This document shows positions 1 to 6,342 of a DNA stretch of 12,746 bases, one piece after another. Each line of letters opens with the position of its first letter. Position 1 is the stretch's first letter. A program made the position numbers and the translations under genes. Location of the stretch: the NCBI GenBank assembly GCA_963614215.1, contig CAVECB010000039.1, forward strand, positions 1 to 12,746, given 5' to 3'. Below the pieces are notes generated by a model. It made no database searches. It had not been told where the DNA came from and was given only the letters and a program-made list of their open reading frames with translations. The DNA is from CAVAWX01 sp963614215. GTDB lineage: Bacteria; Actinomycetota; Coriobacteriia; Coriobacteriales; QAMH01.

Positions 1-2
1 CG

Positions 3-1010
3 CTAGGCCACGAGGCGCTTGGCCAAATCGACGACGCGCTGCGAGTAGCCCAGCTCGTTGTCGTACCAGCTGATGCACTTCACGAAATCGCCCGTGCCGC
101 CGCCCAAGACCTTCGTGAGCAGGCTGTCGAAGATGCTCGAGTGCCTGTTGCCGATGATGTCGGCCGACACAATCGGGTCGGTGCAGTACTCGAGTATGCC
201 CTTCATGGGGCCGTCCGCTGCCGCCTTCACCGCCGCGTTGATCTCCTCGGCGCTGGCCGGCCGCTCCAGCTCGCACACGAGGTCGACCATCGATCCGGTG
301 GGCGTGGGCACGCGCGTGGCCATGCCGTCGAGCTTGCCTTCCAGCTCGGGGATGACCAGCGAGACGGCGCGCGCGGCACCGGTCGTCGTGGGGATCTGGC
401 TCAAGGCAGCCGCGCGCGAACGGCGGAAATCCTTGTGGTGGACATCGAGCACTTTCTGGTCGTTGGTGTAGGAGTGGATGGTGTTCATGAAGCCGCGCTT
501 GATGCCGAAGCTGTCGTTTAAGACCTTGGCAAAGGGCGCGAGACAGTTCGTCGTGCAGCTCGCGTTGGAGACGACGTGCATGGTGTCGCGGTCGTAGGTG
601 TCGTCGTTCACGCCCAAGACAATCGTCGCGTCGACCTCCTTGCCGGGCGCGGTGATGAGCACCTTCTCGGCGCCATTGTCGAGGTGCGCCTGGCAGCTGG
701 CCTTGTCTTTCAGCTTGCCCGTGGACTCGATCACGACCTGCGCACCGTACTCGCCCCACACAGTCTCTTTGGGGTCGCGCGTCTGGAAGGCGTGGATTTT
801 GTGGCCGTCCACGACAAGCGCAGCGTCCTCAGCATGCACGTCGTCGAAGACGCGCCCCTGGCAAGAGTCGTATTTGGCCAGATACGCCGCGCACTCGAGG
901 TCGCTCGGGTTGTTGATGGCGACGACCTCGACATCCGGGTCGAGTTCTGCCAGGCGAAACGCCAGACGCCCGATGCGGCCGAATCCGTTGATGCCCACTT
1001 TCACCGTCAT
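3..1010 (-). CDS. gap: Glyceraldehyde-3-phosphate dehydrogenase, phosphorylating
   Basis: Catalyses the reversible oxidative phosphorylation of glyceraldehyde 3-phosphate to 1,3-bisphosphoglycerate in the cytoplasm (glycolysis/gluconeogenesis). The protein is 335 residues, normal for the family. The N-terminal Rossmann motif INGFGRIGR is at residues 7-15. The active-site motif SNASCTTNC places the nucleophile at Cys152, and His179 (HSYTND) is its general base. The C-terminal SWYDNE motif is at 314-319. The ATG is preceded by AAAAGGAG at good spacing. The gene is complete, with its stop codon at the window edge. It stands apart from the upstream cytochrome gene by 278 bases containing a terminator and a candidate promoter, so it is probably transcribed separately. 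Odd feature: the NAD-binding Asp of classical enzymes (AIND) is Asn34 here, and the Leu-Pro pair of LDLPHKD is Val190-His191, so cofactor preference may not be the usual NAD. Confidence 0.97.
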   Translation of the reverse strand: MTVKVGINGFGRIGRLAFRLAELDPDVEVVAINNPSDLECAAYLAKYDSCQGRVFDDVHAEDAALVVDGHKIHAFQTRDPKETVWGEYGAQVVIESTGKLKDKASCQAHLDNGAEKVLITAPGKEVDATIVLGVNDDTYDRDTMHVVSNASCTTNCLAPFAKVLNDSFGIKRGFMNTIHSYTNDQKVLDVHHKDFRRSRAAALSQIPTTTGAARAVSLVIPELEGKLDGMATRVPTPTGSMVDLVCELERPASAEEINAAVKAAADGPMKGILEYCTDPIVSADIIGNRHSSIFDSLLTKVLGGGTGDFVKCISWYDNELGYSQRVVDLAKRLVA

Positions 1011-1078
1011 GCCCGTGCTCCTTTTCCTCGATGCGCCACGTCTTTGTCCGCGCGGCTCGAAACGTCACGTACGCTGCG

Positions 1079-1108
1079 AGTATAGCGGGCGGTGAAGCAG
1101 GTGGGCAA
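1079..1108 (-). promoter_or_regulatory. Candidate sigma70-type promoter of gap
   Basis: On the minus strand a TTGCCC (-35-like, 1103-1108) and TATACT (-10, 1079-1084) are separated by 18 bases. This would give a leader of about 60 nt before gap. It lies downstream of the terminator closing the cytochrome unit, which fits an independent gap transcript. It is a motif match only; the -35 is imperfect. Confidence 0.45.
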
Positions 1109-1208
1109 CGCCGCATCATGCGAGCGCGCCACCCCGTCCGGGCGCGCGGTCGGCCACCAGGGTCTGCAGAGGCGGGTGAAGGGGGGTGAGCGAAAGAGGT
1201 GGGAGCGC

Positions 1209-1239
1209 AAAAACGGGCAGGCCGCATCCGACCTGCCCG
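1209..1239 (-). terminator. Intrinsic terminator after the flavoprotein/cytochrome unit
   Basis: Read on the minus strand, a perfect 8-bp GC stem (CGGGCAGG / CCTGCCCG, arms 1232-1239 and 1214-1221, 10-nt loop) is followed directly by five T residues (1209-1213). It lies about 50 nt past the cytochrome stop codon and upstream of the gap promoter. This is the textbook layout for Rho-independent termination. Confidence 0.8.
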
Positions 1240-1251
1240 CTGCTCTTGCCG

Positions 1252-1271
1252 CGCGTGGGCGCGCCCACGCG
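1252..1271. repeat. Perfect 20-bp GC palindrome in the cytochrome 3' region
   Basis: CGCGTGGGCG is followed immediately by its reverse complement, giving a perfect 20-bp palindrome 17 nt beyond the cytochrome stop codon and just before the terminator. It lacks a T tract. It may be a 3' mRNA-stabilising hairpin or a protein-binding site; the sequence alone does not decide. Confidence 0.5.
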
Positions 1272-1288
1272 ATATCCAGTTTCGGGCG

Positions 1289-2188
1289 CTACTTCGCCTT
1301 GACCTGCGCCTGGGTCTGACCGACCGTCTGCCACCCTTCAGGCACGTCGAAGTTGTGGCAGCTGGAGCACATGAGCGTCGAGGTGCCGTGCACGTTGTGG
1401 CAGCTGGAGCAATCGAGGTCGCCTTGGTGCGACGCGTGCGGGTTGGCCGCCTCGTCGTCGCCCCAGTAATGCTCGGTCGAGGCGATGACCTTCTCGTAGT
1501 CGTGGCACTTGGTGCAAAACTCCTTGTTCGCCTTGTAGGCGGGATCCGAGAGCACGAGCTTGCCGTCCTGGTCTACGGTGTAGTTGCCGTCCAGCCACAT
1601 GCCGGCCTCGGCAATCTGCTCGCCAATCTTAGGCACGTGGCAGGTCAGGCAGTTCATCGAGCTGTCCGAGACGCCGTCTTTCAAGGTGGCGGCAGCCTTT
1701 TCGTTGGCGCCGTCGCCGCTTTTCACCACATGCCCGTGCTGGTAGGCCAGCGTCGAGGGGTCCGAGTTGTAGCCGTCGACATAGGTGCTCATGGGACTGT
1801 GGCACAAGGTGCCGCAAAAGCCCGGCTGGTTGTGCCATATGCCAAAGCCCGCGCCCGCCACAACGAGCACGATGACGATAACGCCGACGGTCGCCCACGC
1901 GCGGCGCACCACAATCGGTTTCTCGCGCCCGAACTTGAAGGGCAGCGTGACGGTCGGCTTGCCGTCCTTGCGCGCGCCCGCATCATCTGCGTCGTCCACA
2001 TGCGCTGCAGCGGCGGCCGCGGCCATCTTGCTCTCGACGTCGGTGGCGGCGGGCTGGCCGCCCTCTTGCGCGGCGCCCTTCTCGTCTACCTGCACGGCCT
2101 CGTGCTGCGCGGCGCTTTCCTCGGCTGCAGCGGCCGCGTCCTCGGCCTTCACGTTCTCGTTTTCCATGTTCTCCGTCTTTTCAGTCAT
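1289..2188 (-). CDS. Membrane-anchored pentaheme c-type cytochrome (NapC/NrfH-like or c3-like)
   Basis: Probable quinol-to-reductase electron carrier of 299 residues. Residues 1-80 are an Ala/Glu/Asp-rich, low-complexity cytoplasmic tail. One transmembrane helix spans about 97-118, followed by an extracytoplasmic heme domain. Four canonical CXXCH heme sites are visible at Cys180, Cys225, Cys260 and Cys274. The first site, directly after the helix, is CGTLCH (Cys125-His130), a CX3CH variant followed by SPM. The last two sites lie close together, as in c3-type cytochromes. The ATG is preceded by GGGAG seven bases away. It begins 29 nt after the stop of the flavoprotein gene, and the two are evidently co-transcribed. 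From known one-anchor cytochrome/flavin-reductase pairs (for example NrfH-type and CymA-type quinol oxidisers), I infer that it feeds electrons from menaquinol to that flavoprotein. The heme count and partner are inferred, not measured. Confidence 0.88.
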   Translation of the reverse strand: MTEKTENMENENVKAEDAAAAAEESAAQHEAVQVDEKGAAQEGGQPAATDVESKMAAAAAAAHVDDADDAGARKDGKPTVTLPFKFGREKPIVVRRAWATVGVIVIVLVVAGAGFGIWHNQPGFCGTLCHSPMSTYVDGYNSDPSTLAYQHGHVVKSGDGANEKAAATLKDGVSDSSMNCLTCHVPKIGEQIAEAGMWLDGNYTVDQDGKLVLSDPAYKANKEFCTKCHDYEKVIASTEHYWGDDEAANPHASHQGDLDCSSCHNVHGTSTLMCSSCHNFDVPEGWQTVGQTQAQVKAK

Positions 2189-2217
2189 ATCGTGTCTCCC
2201 ATCCGGCCATCTTGGCG

Positions 2218-3963
2218 CTAGAGCTTCGCGACGTATTTGCCCGCATGGCGGCCAAAGGTCATCGTGCGGCCGCAGGCAAGGCCCGTCATGAGGTTCGGGT
2301 AGGTGGTGGAGAAAAAGCCGCCCGAGCAGTCCCCCGTGGCAAACAGCCCGGGAATCGGGTTATTGTCGCCGTCGAGCACCTGCATGTCTGTGTTGATGAG
2401 CACGCCGTCGAGCGTGGTGAGGTGCCACGCGCCGGTGCGCGCCCCGTAAAACGGCGCGGTGTCCACCGGGGTCAAGCGGTGCGGCTCCTTGTGATAGTCG
2501 GGGTCGTTTTTTCTCGCGGCATAGCCGTTGTAGGTGTCCACCGTCTCTTTGAGGGCATCGGCCGGGATATTCAGGCCTTGGGCCAGCTCCTCGATGCTAT
2601 TTGCCTTCACCACGTAGCCGTCCTCGACCAGCTTGTCGATCATGGTGTCGACTTTTGCCATGGGGATGTTGTTTTTTGCACCATTGGGGAAGGGGAAGAG
2701 CCTGCAGCAGCCGACCTCGTCGAACTGCTCGGCGTACTTCGCATGATTCGCGTCCCAGATGGTGCAGTAGGTGTGGTGCGGCTGCATGTACGCGGAGTGC
2801 AGCATGTAGTCGTACGGGCCGCTCTCGTTGCAGAAGCGCCGCCCGTTCAGGTTCACCTTCAAGTTGGGCTGCTCGCCAAACCAAAACCAGCGGCCCGGCG
2901 TGCCGTATCCGGTGGTGGCGTCCGGCTTGCAGCAGGCGCGGTTGAACAGCATCGAGGTGCCGACGGGGTCTTTGCGTGCGCCCACCCACATCATCGCCTT
3001 GATGCCCAGACCCGTGGAGGGGTTGCCCGAGCCGTCCACCGCAACCTTTACATCGAGAATCTCCGGCTGCAGGGCGCGCATCATCTCCAGCGAGGTGGAG
3101 TAGCCGCCCGTGGCCATGATGACGCCCTTGCTGGCCTTCACACGCACGTACTTGTCGGTCTGCTCGTTGCGAGCAATCAGACCCGTGACGCGGCCGCTGC
3201 CGTCTTGCTCCAGCTTCACCAGGCAATGCTGGAAACGCCAATCGACCTGGGATTTGCTGTCTGCATAGTCCTTGAAGATCTGCTCGATGGTCTTCGAGGC
3301 AGTCTCGCCGTTTTTCTGGGGGCTGTGCCCCGTGGCAAATGAGCGGTCGCGCTGGCCGTCCTCGGTGCCCAGGCCGGCCTCGTATTCCAGGTGGTACTCG
3401 CCCGAAGACTCGATGAGCTGCTTGTACCAGTCCACATAGGCGCCCGACTCGCGAATCCACACTTTCACGAGGTCGTAGCTGCAGTATCCGTTCGCGTAGC
3501 GGACGATTTCTTCAAGCGCGTCTTTTTCGTCGATGGCGAACTCGGGGTGCTGGGCGATATAGTCCTTTTGCATCGAGGAGTTGATGGAGCCGATGTCTTC
3601 CTTCATGCGAAAGACGTCGGCCTGGCGCTCGATGACGCAGACCTTCGCGCCCTCTTCTGCCGCAGCGCAGATGGCAGGCATGCCGCCCGTGCCGGCGCCG
3701 ACCACGACGACCTCGGTCTCGACGGTCTCGGAGATGCTCTTTTCATCTATCTGCGGCGCCTCGCCCAGCCACTCCGGGTTTTCGGCCGGATAGCCGGTGT
3801 TGGTCTTGACGTAGCCGGTCTTCGCGCCGGCCGCGCTATCCACCACCGTAACGGCCTGCGCACGCTCGACGGCAGCACCCGCGCTGCCAATTGCGCCCAC
3901 CGCCGCTGCGGCGCCGATGCCCTTCAGCAACGACCTTCTGGAAATCCCCTTCTCAGACCCCAT
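2218..3963 (-). CDS. Tat-exported FAD-dependent reductase, fumarate reductase/KstD-like
   Basis: Extracytoplasmic flavoprotein of 581 residues. A twin-arginine signal (SRRSLLK, residues 8-14) and hydrophobic stretch end in AQA, with likely cleavage after Ala37. The FAD-binding dinucleotide fold is at 84-112 (GAGTGG, Gly89/91/94, with Glu112 closing the fold). ATGGY at 284-288 and the C-terminal FAD motif IPGLFATGDCSGG (537-549) are typical of the FAD_binding_2 family. There is no FMN-binding or heme domain, so electrons must come from a partner, most likely the cytochrome encoded 29 nt downstream. The active-site region differs from true fumarate reductases: HHTMGG is replaced by WHLTTLDG (His514 kept), and the substrate Arg segment is replaced by STTYPNLMTG (552-561). 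The acceptor is therefore probably another unsaturated or otherwise reducible organic compound; I cannot name it. The chosen ATG has a near-perfect ribosome binding site; an ATG 54 bases upstream does not. Confidence 0.92.
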   Translation of the reverse strand: MGSEKGISRRSLLKGIGAAAAVGAIGSAGAAVERAQAVTVVDSAAGAKTGYVKTNTGYPAENPEWLGEAPQIDEKSISETVETEVVVVGAGTGGMPAICAAAEEGAKVCVIERQADVFRMKEDIGSINSSMQKDYIAQHPEFAIDEKDALEEIVRYANGYCSYDLVKVWIRESGAYVDWYKQLIESSGEYHLEYEAGLGTEDGQRDRSFATGHSPQKNGETASKTIEQIFKDYADSKSQVDWRFQHCLVKLEQDGSGRVTGLIARNEQTDKYVRVKASKGVIMATGGYSTSLEMMRALQPEILDVKVAVDGSGNPSTGLGIKAMMWVGARKDPVGTSMLFNRACCKPDATTGYGTPGRWFWFGEQPNLKVNLNGRRFCNESGPYDYMLHSAYMQPHHTYCTIWDANHAKYAEQFDEVGCCRLFPFPNGAKNNIPMAKVDTMIDKLVEDGYVVKANSIEELAQGLNIPADALKETVDTYNGYAARKNDPDYHKEPHRLTPVDTAPFYGARTGAWHLTTLDGVLINTDMQVLDGDNNPIPGLFATGDCSGGFFSTTYPNLMTGLACGRTMTFGRHAGKYVAKL

Positions 3964-3969
3964 GTACAA

Positions 3970-3978
3970 CCTCCTTTT
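3970..3978 (-). promoter_or_regulatory. Strong ribosome binding site deciding the flavoprotein start
   Basis: AAAAGGAGG lies six bases before the ATG at 3961-3963. It selects the start that puts the twin-arginine motif at residues 9-10 of the signal peptide, rather than the upstream in-frame ATG at 4017. Confidence 0.85.
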
Positions 3979-4093
3979 ACATATCTTCGTCTCGCGGATG
4001 GCGCAACGCGCACACACGACGACCTGCCGGCTACGCTTGCGGCTTCACCGCACGCACCGACAACCTGTTTTTCGTCTCTCTCCAAAGATGGGT

Positions 4094-4123
4094 AGAATAT
4101 AAATCACTTTCGGGGAAACACAA
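4094..4123 (-). promoter_or_regulatory. Candidate promoter of the flavoprotein/cytochrome unit
   Basis: On the minus strand TTGTGT (4118-4123) precedes TATATT (4096-4101) by 16 bases, or the overlapping TATTCT (4094-4099) by 18. This AT-rich patch stands out from its GC-rich surroundings and begins eight bases past the MFS stop codon. It would give a leader of roughly 125 nt containing a small TGCGG/CCGCA hairpin (4038-4052). No operator was recognised. Confidence 0.5.
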
Positions 4124-4130
4124 TACTTGT

Positions 4131-5342
4131 TCAGGCATTTTTTCCAGCAATTTTGCGCTCGCGCGCGCGCAGGCGAGCCGCAAAGACCGTAGCGGCATAA
4201 ACCAACGCGACGGCGGCGATGCCGGCGGCCACGAACCCCACATGCGCGATGCTGCCGTGGGTGCACACGAGCCCGCCCACGAAGCTGCCCGTGCCGATGC
4301 CGAAATTGAAGATGCCGGAAAACACTGCCGTGGCCACCGTCTGGTCGGCCGCGTCGCACACCTCGATGATCTTGGTCTGGTAGACGATGGCATAAACCGC
4401 GCTGCCCACGCCCCACAGCCCGCAGACGACGAAAGGACCGGCTGGCAAACACGACGACACGGGCAAAAGCAGAGCCGCCGCGGCCACGACGCAGGCGATA
4501 GGCACGCAGGGAAAGACCACGGAGCGCGGCGAATAGAGGCGCGAGCACAGCGCCGATGCCGGTAGCCCGGCAATGCCGAAGAAGGCAAGCGCCGCCGTGA
4601 CCAGCCCCTCGTCGGCACCGGCCGCCTGTAAGAGGAAGGGCTCGATGTAGCTGTAGGCCGTGTAGGCGCCCATCGTGTAGACGGCCGTGACGACGAAGAT
4701 GGAGCGCAGCGGGGCGTTTTTTGCCAGCTGCGGCAGGCGGCGCGCCTGAAATGCGGCCGCGCCGGACAGCGCCGGAAACACCACGGCCAAAAAGACCAGT
4801 ATCGCCGCCGCGACGAACGCCATGCACAAGAAGGCCTGTCGCCACCCCAGCGCCAGCCCGATGATGCGCCCCAGGGGCACGCCAGCGACCATGGCTAGCG
4901 CCGAGCCAGTGGTGACAAGCGTGACGGCCAGCGCCCGGTGCTCCTTGTCCACCAGACGCGCGGCCAGCGGCGCGGCAATCGCCCAAAACACCGAATGTGC
5001 GCAGGCAACGATGAGGCGCGCACCCAGCAGCACCGCAAAGCCCGGTGCGACGCCCGCAAGCAGCTGGCCTGCGCCAAACACGGCCAGTACCACCAGAAAC
5101 AGCGGCTTGAAGGCCACGCGCGTCGCAAGCACCATGAGCGGCACCGACAAAAGCATAACCGCCCAGGCGTAGATGGTCACGATCAGGCCAGTCGTGGCTT
5201 CGTCGGTACCAAACGATGCGCCGATGTCGGTGAGCAGTGCCATGGGCATGAACTCGGAGCTGTTGAAAATGAAGGCCGCCACCGCGATGCCGAAAAGGGC
5301 AAGCCAGGTGCGCAGCGTCGCCCGCTGCGGTTCGTCGTGCAT
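4131..5342 (-). CDS. MFS efflux transporter, SotB/AraJ-like
   Basis: Integral membrane transporter of 403 residues with about 12 hydrophobic segments, starting near residues 13-31. FIFNSSEFMPMALLTDI (residues 24-40) and the stretch AHSVFWAIAAPLAARLV in the middle of the N-terminal half resemble SotB/YdeA-type sugar efflux permeases, as does the following segment TGSALAMVAGVPLGRIIG. The family uses the proton gradient to export sugars or drug-like compounds; the substrate here is unknown. It starts 12 nt after the stop of the PPDK regulatory protein gene, with AGGGGG as its binding site, so it is probably co-transcribed as the last gene of the long upstream operon. Its C-terminus is basic (RLRARERK). 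It is followed at once by the promoter of the flavoprotein unit. Whether it has any role with that unit is unknown. Confidence 0.88.
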   Translation of the reverse strand: MHDEPQRATLRTWLALFGIAVAAFIFNSSEFMPMALLTDIGASFGTDEATTGLIVTIYAWAVMLLSVPLMVLATRVAFKPLFLVVLAVFGAGQLLAGVAPGFAVLLGARLIVACAHSVFWAIAAPLAARLVDKEHRALAVTLVTTGSALAMVAGVPLGRIIGLALGWRQAFLCMAFVAAAILVFLAVVFPALSGAAAFQARRLPQLAKNAPLRSIFVVTAVYTMGAYTAYSYIEPFLLQAAGADEGLVTAALAFFGIAGLPASALCSRLYSPRSVVFPCVPIACVVAAAALLLPVSSCLPAGPFVVCGLWGVGSAVYAIVYQTKIIEVCDAADQTVATAVFSGIFNFGIGTGSFVGGLVCTHGSIAHVGFVAAGIAAVALVYAATVFAARLRARERKIAGKNA

Positions 5343-5354
5343 GCGCGCCGCCCC

Positions 5355-6245
5355 CTAGCTGCGCGTTTTCGGGAAAAACGACGTGTAGTAGCGCAAAATC
5401 TCGGCGGCGGTCTCCTCGATGGCGCGGTTTTCCGTGTGCACGACGATGCAGCCCAGCCGGCGCATGAGGGCGCGCGCACGGTCGAGGTCGCGGCACACGT
5501 GCTCGTAGTCGGCATAGCTTGCGGCCACGCCGGACGCCTCGGCCTTCGCCAGGCGCCGCTGGCGTATGTCGACCAGCACTTCCGGCGAGGTGACCAGCCC
5601 GAAGATGCGGCGGCTGTCCAGCTCGAAGACCTCGCGCGGGGGCTCGGTGGCAGGGTCGAGCGGAATGTTGGCCACCTTGTAGCCCTGCTGCGAGAGGTAC
5701 ACCGACAACGGCGTCTTCGACGAACGCGACACACCCAGTAAGACGATATCGGCCTGGTCAAGATCGTGCGGGCTTGCGCCGTCGTCGTGCGCGATGGTGA
5801 ACTCGACGGCCTCGATGCGCTTGAAATAGCCCTCGTTCACCCGGTGAAACGCGCCCGGCCGCCCCACAGGGTCGATGCCCGTGGCCGTGCGCAGCGCGTC
5901 GATCACGGGCTCGAGCAGATCCACGGCCAGCACCTCGGGGTGCGCGGCGACAAAATCCTTCATCGCGGTGCGCAAGGCGGGCGCCACGAGGGTGAAAAAG
6001 AGCAGAAAGGGCGTGCCGTCGTCGCCGAAAAGCTCGTCGTGCAAGGCCAGGTGCTCTTCAAGCGCGGCAGTCATCACATGCGCATCGTCGACCTCGGAAA
6101 GCACCTCGATAGACGGGTCGAGGTCGTCGAATTGTGCCGCGCATGCCACGGCGATGTCGGTGCCCGTCTTGCCGAGCGAATCCGACACGATATGCACAGT
6201 GGGCACGCCTTCCTTTGGCCTACCCTGGCTGATCCACGCGTCCAT
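5355..6245 (-). CDS. Pyruvate, phosphate dikinase regulatory protein (bifunctional kinase/Pi-dependent phosphorylase)
   Basis: A DUF299/PPSR-family enzyme that inactivates pyruvate phosphate dikinase (or PEP synthase) by ADP-dependent phosphorylation of an active-site Thr and reactivates it by Pi-dependent dephosphorylation. It controls flux between pyruvate and PEP in the cytoplasm. It has 296 residues. The N-terminal VHIVSDSLGKT (17-27), the central YFKRIEAVEFTIAHDDG (140-156) and the P-loop GVSRSSKT (171-178) are family hallmarks. It follows glyS after 95 bases. The start is uncertain: the ATG at 6243-6245 has a distant GGGGAG, while a GTG at 6204-6206 has AAAGGAAGG close by and would begin the protein 13 residues later, nearer the usual family N-terminus. 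No ppdK gene is visible in the window. Confidence 0.93.
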   Translation of the reverse strand: MDAWISQGRPKEGVPTVHIVSDSLGKTGTDIAVACAAQFDDLDPSIEVLSEVDDAHVMTAALEEHLALHDELFGDDGTPFLLFFTLVAPALRTAMKDFVAAHPEVLAVDLLEPVIDALRTATGIDPVGRPGAFHRVNEGYFKRIEAVEFTIAHDDGASPHDLDQADIVLLGVSRSSKTPLSVYLSQQGYKVANIPLDPATEPPREVFELDSRRIFGLVTSPEVLVDIRQRRLAKAEASGVAASYADYEHVCRDLDRARALMRRLGCIVVHTENRAIEETAAEILRYYTSFFPKTRS

Positions 6246-6293
6246 CGCGTCTGCCGCCTCTCCCCTTTTCTCGGGTCTCGTCGCCGCTGCGCC

Positions 6294-6342
6294 GCGCCTA
6301 CTTGCGCCTGCGTCCGCGCCTGTCTTGCCCGCGCCTGCGCCT
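6294..6342. repeat. Irregular GCGCCT repeats in the glyS to PPDK-regulator spacer
   Basis: Five copies of gcgcct start at 6294, 6304, 6316, 6331 and 6337, with spacings of 10, 12, 15 and 6 bases; the last runs into the glyS stop codon. The frame of the downstream gene stays open through this segment but contains no usable start codon there. I therefore read it as a low-complexity GC spacer rather than coding sequence. Confidence 0.4.

Noticed and set aside
1199..2221. A 340-codon plus-strand open frame opposite the cytochrome
   Set aside because: It runs across the terminator and the whole antisense of a cytochrome with five heme motifs; composition is that of a shadow frame.
2212..3342. A 376-codon plus-strand open frame opposite the flavoprotein
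   Set aside because: Complement shadow of a well-supported gene; no recognisable domain or ribosome binding site.
3964..4017. Upstream ATG extending the flavoprotein by 18 residues
   Set aside because: It would bury the Tat signal behind a basic Cys-containing stretch and lacks a ribosome binding site, whereas the downstream ATG has an excellent one.
4160..4170. Alternating CG run near the MFS C-terminus
   Set aside because: It encodes part of the basic C-terminal Arg/Ala tail; short and explained by codon use.
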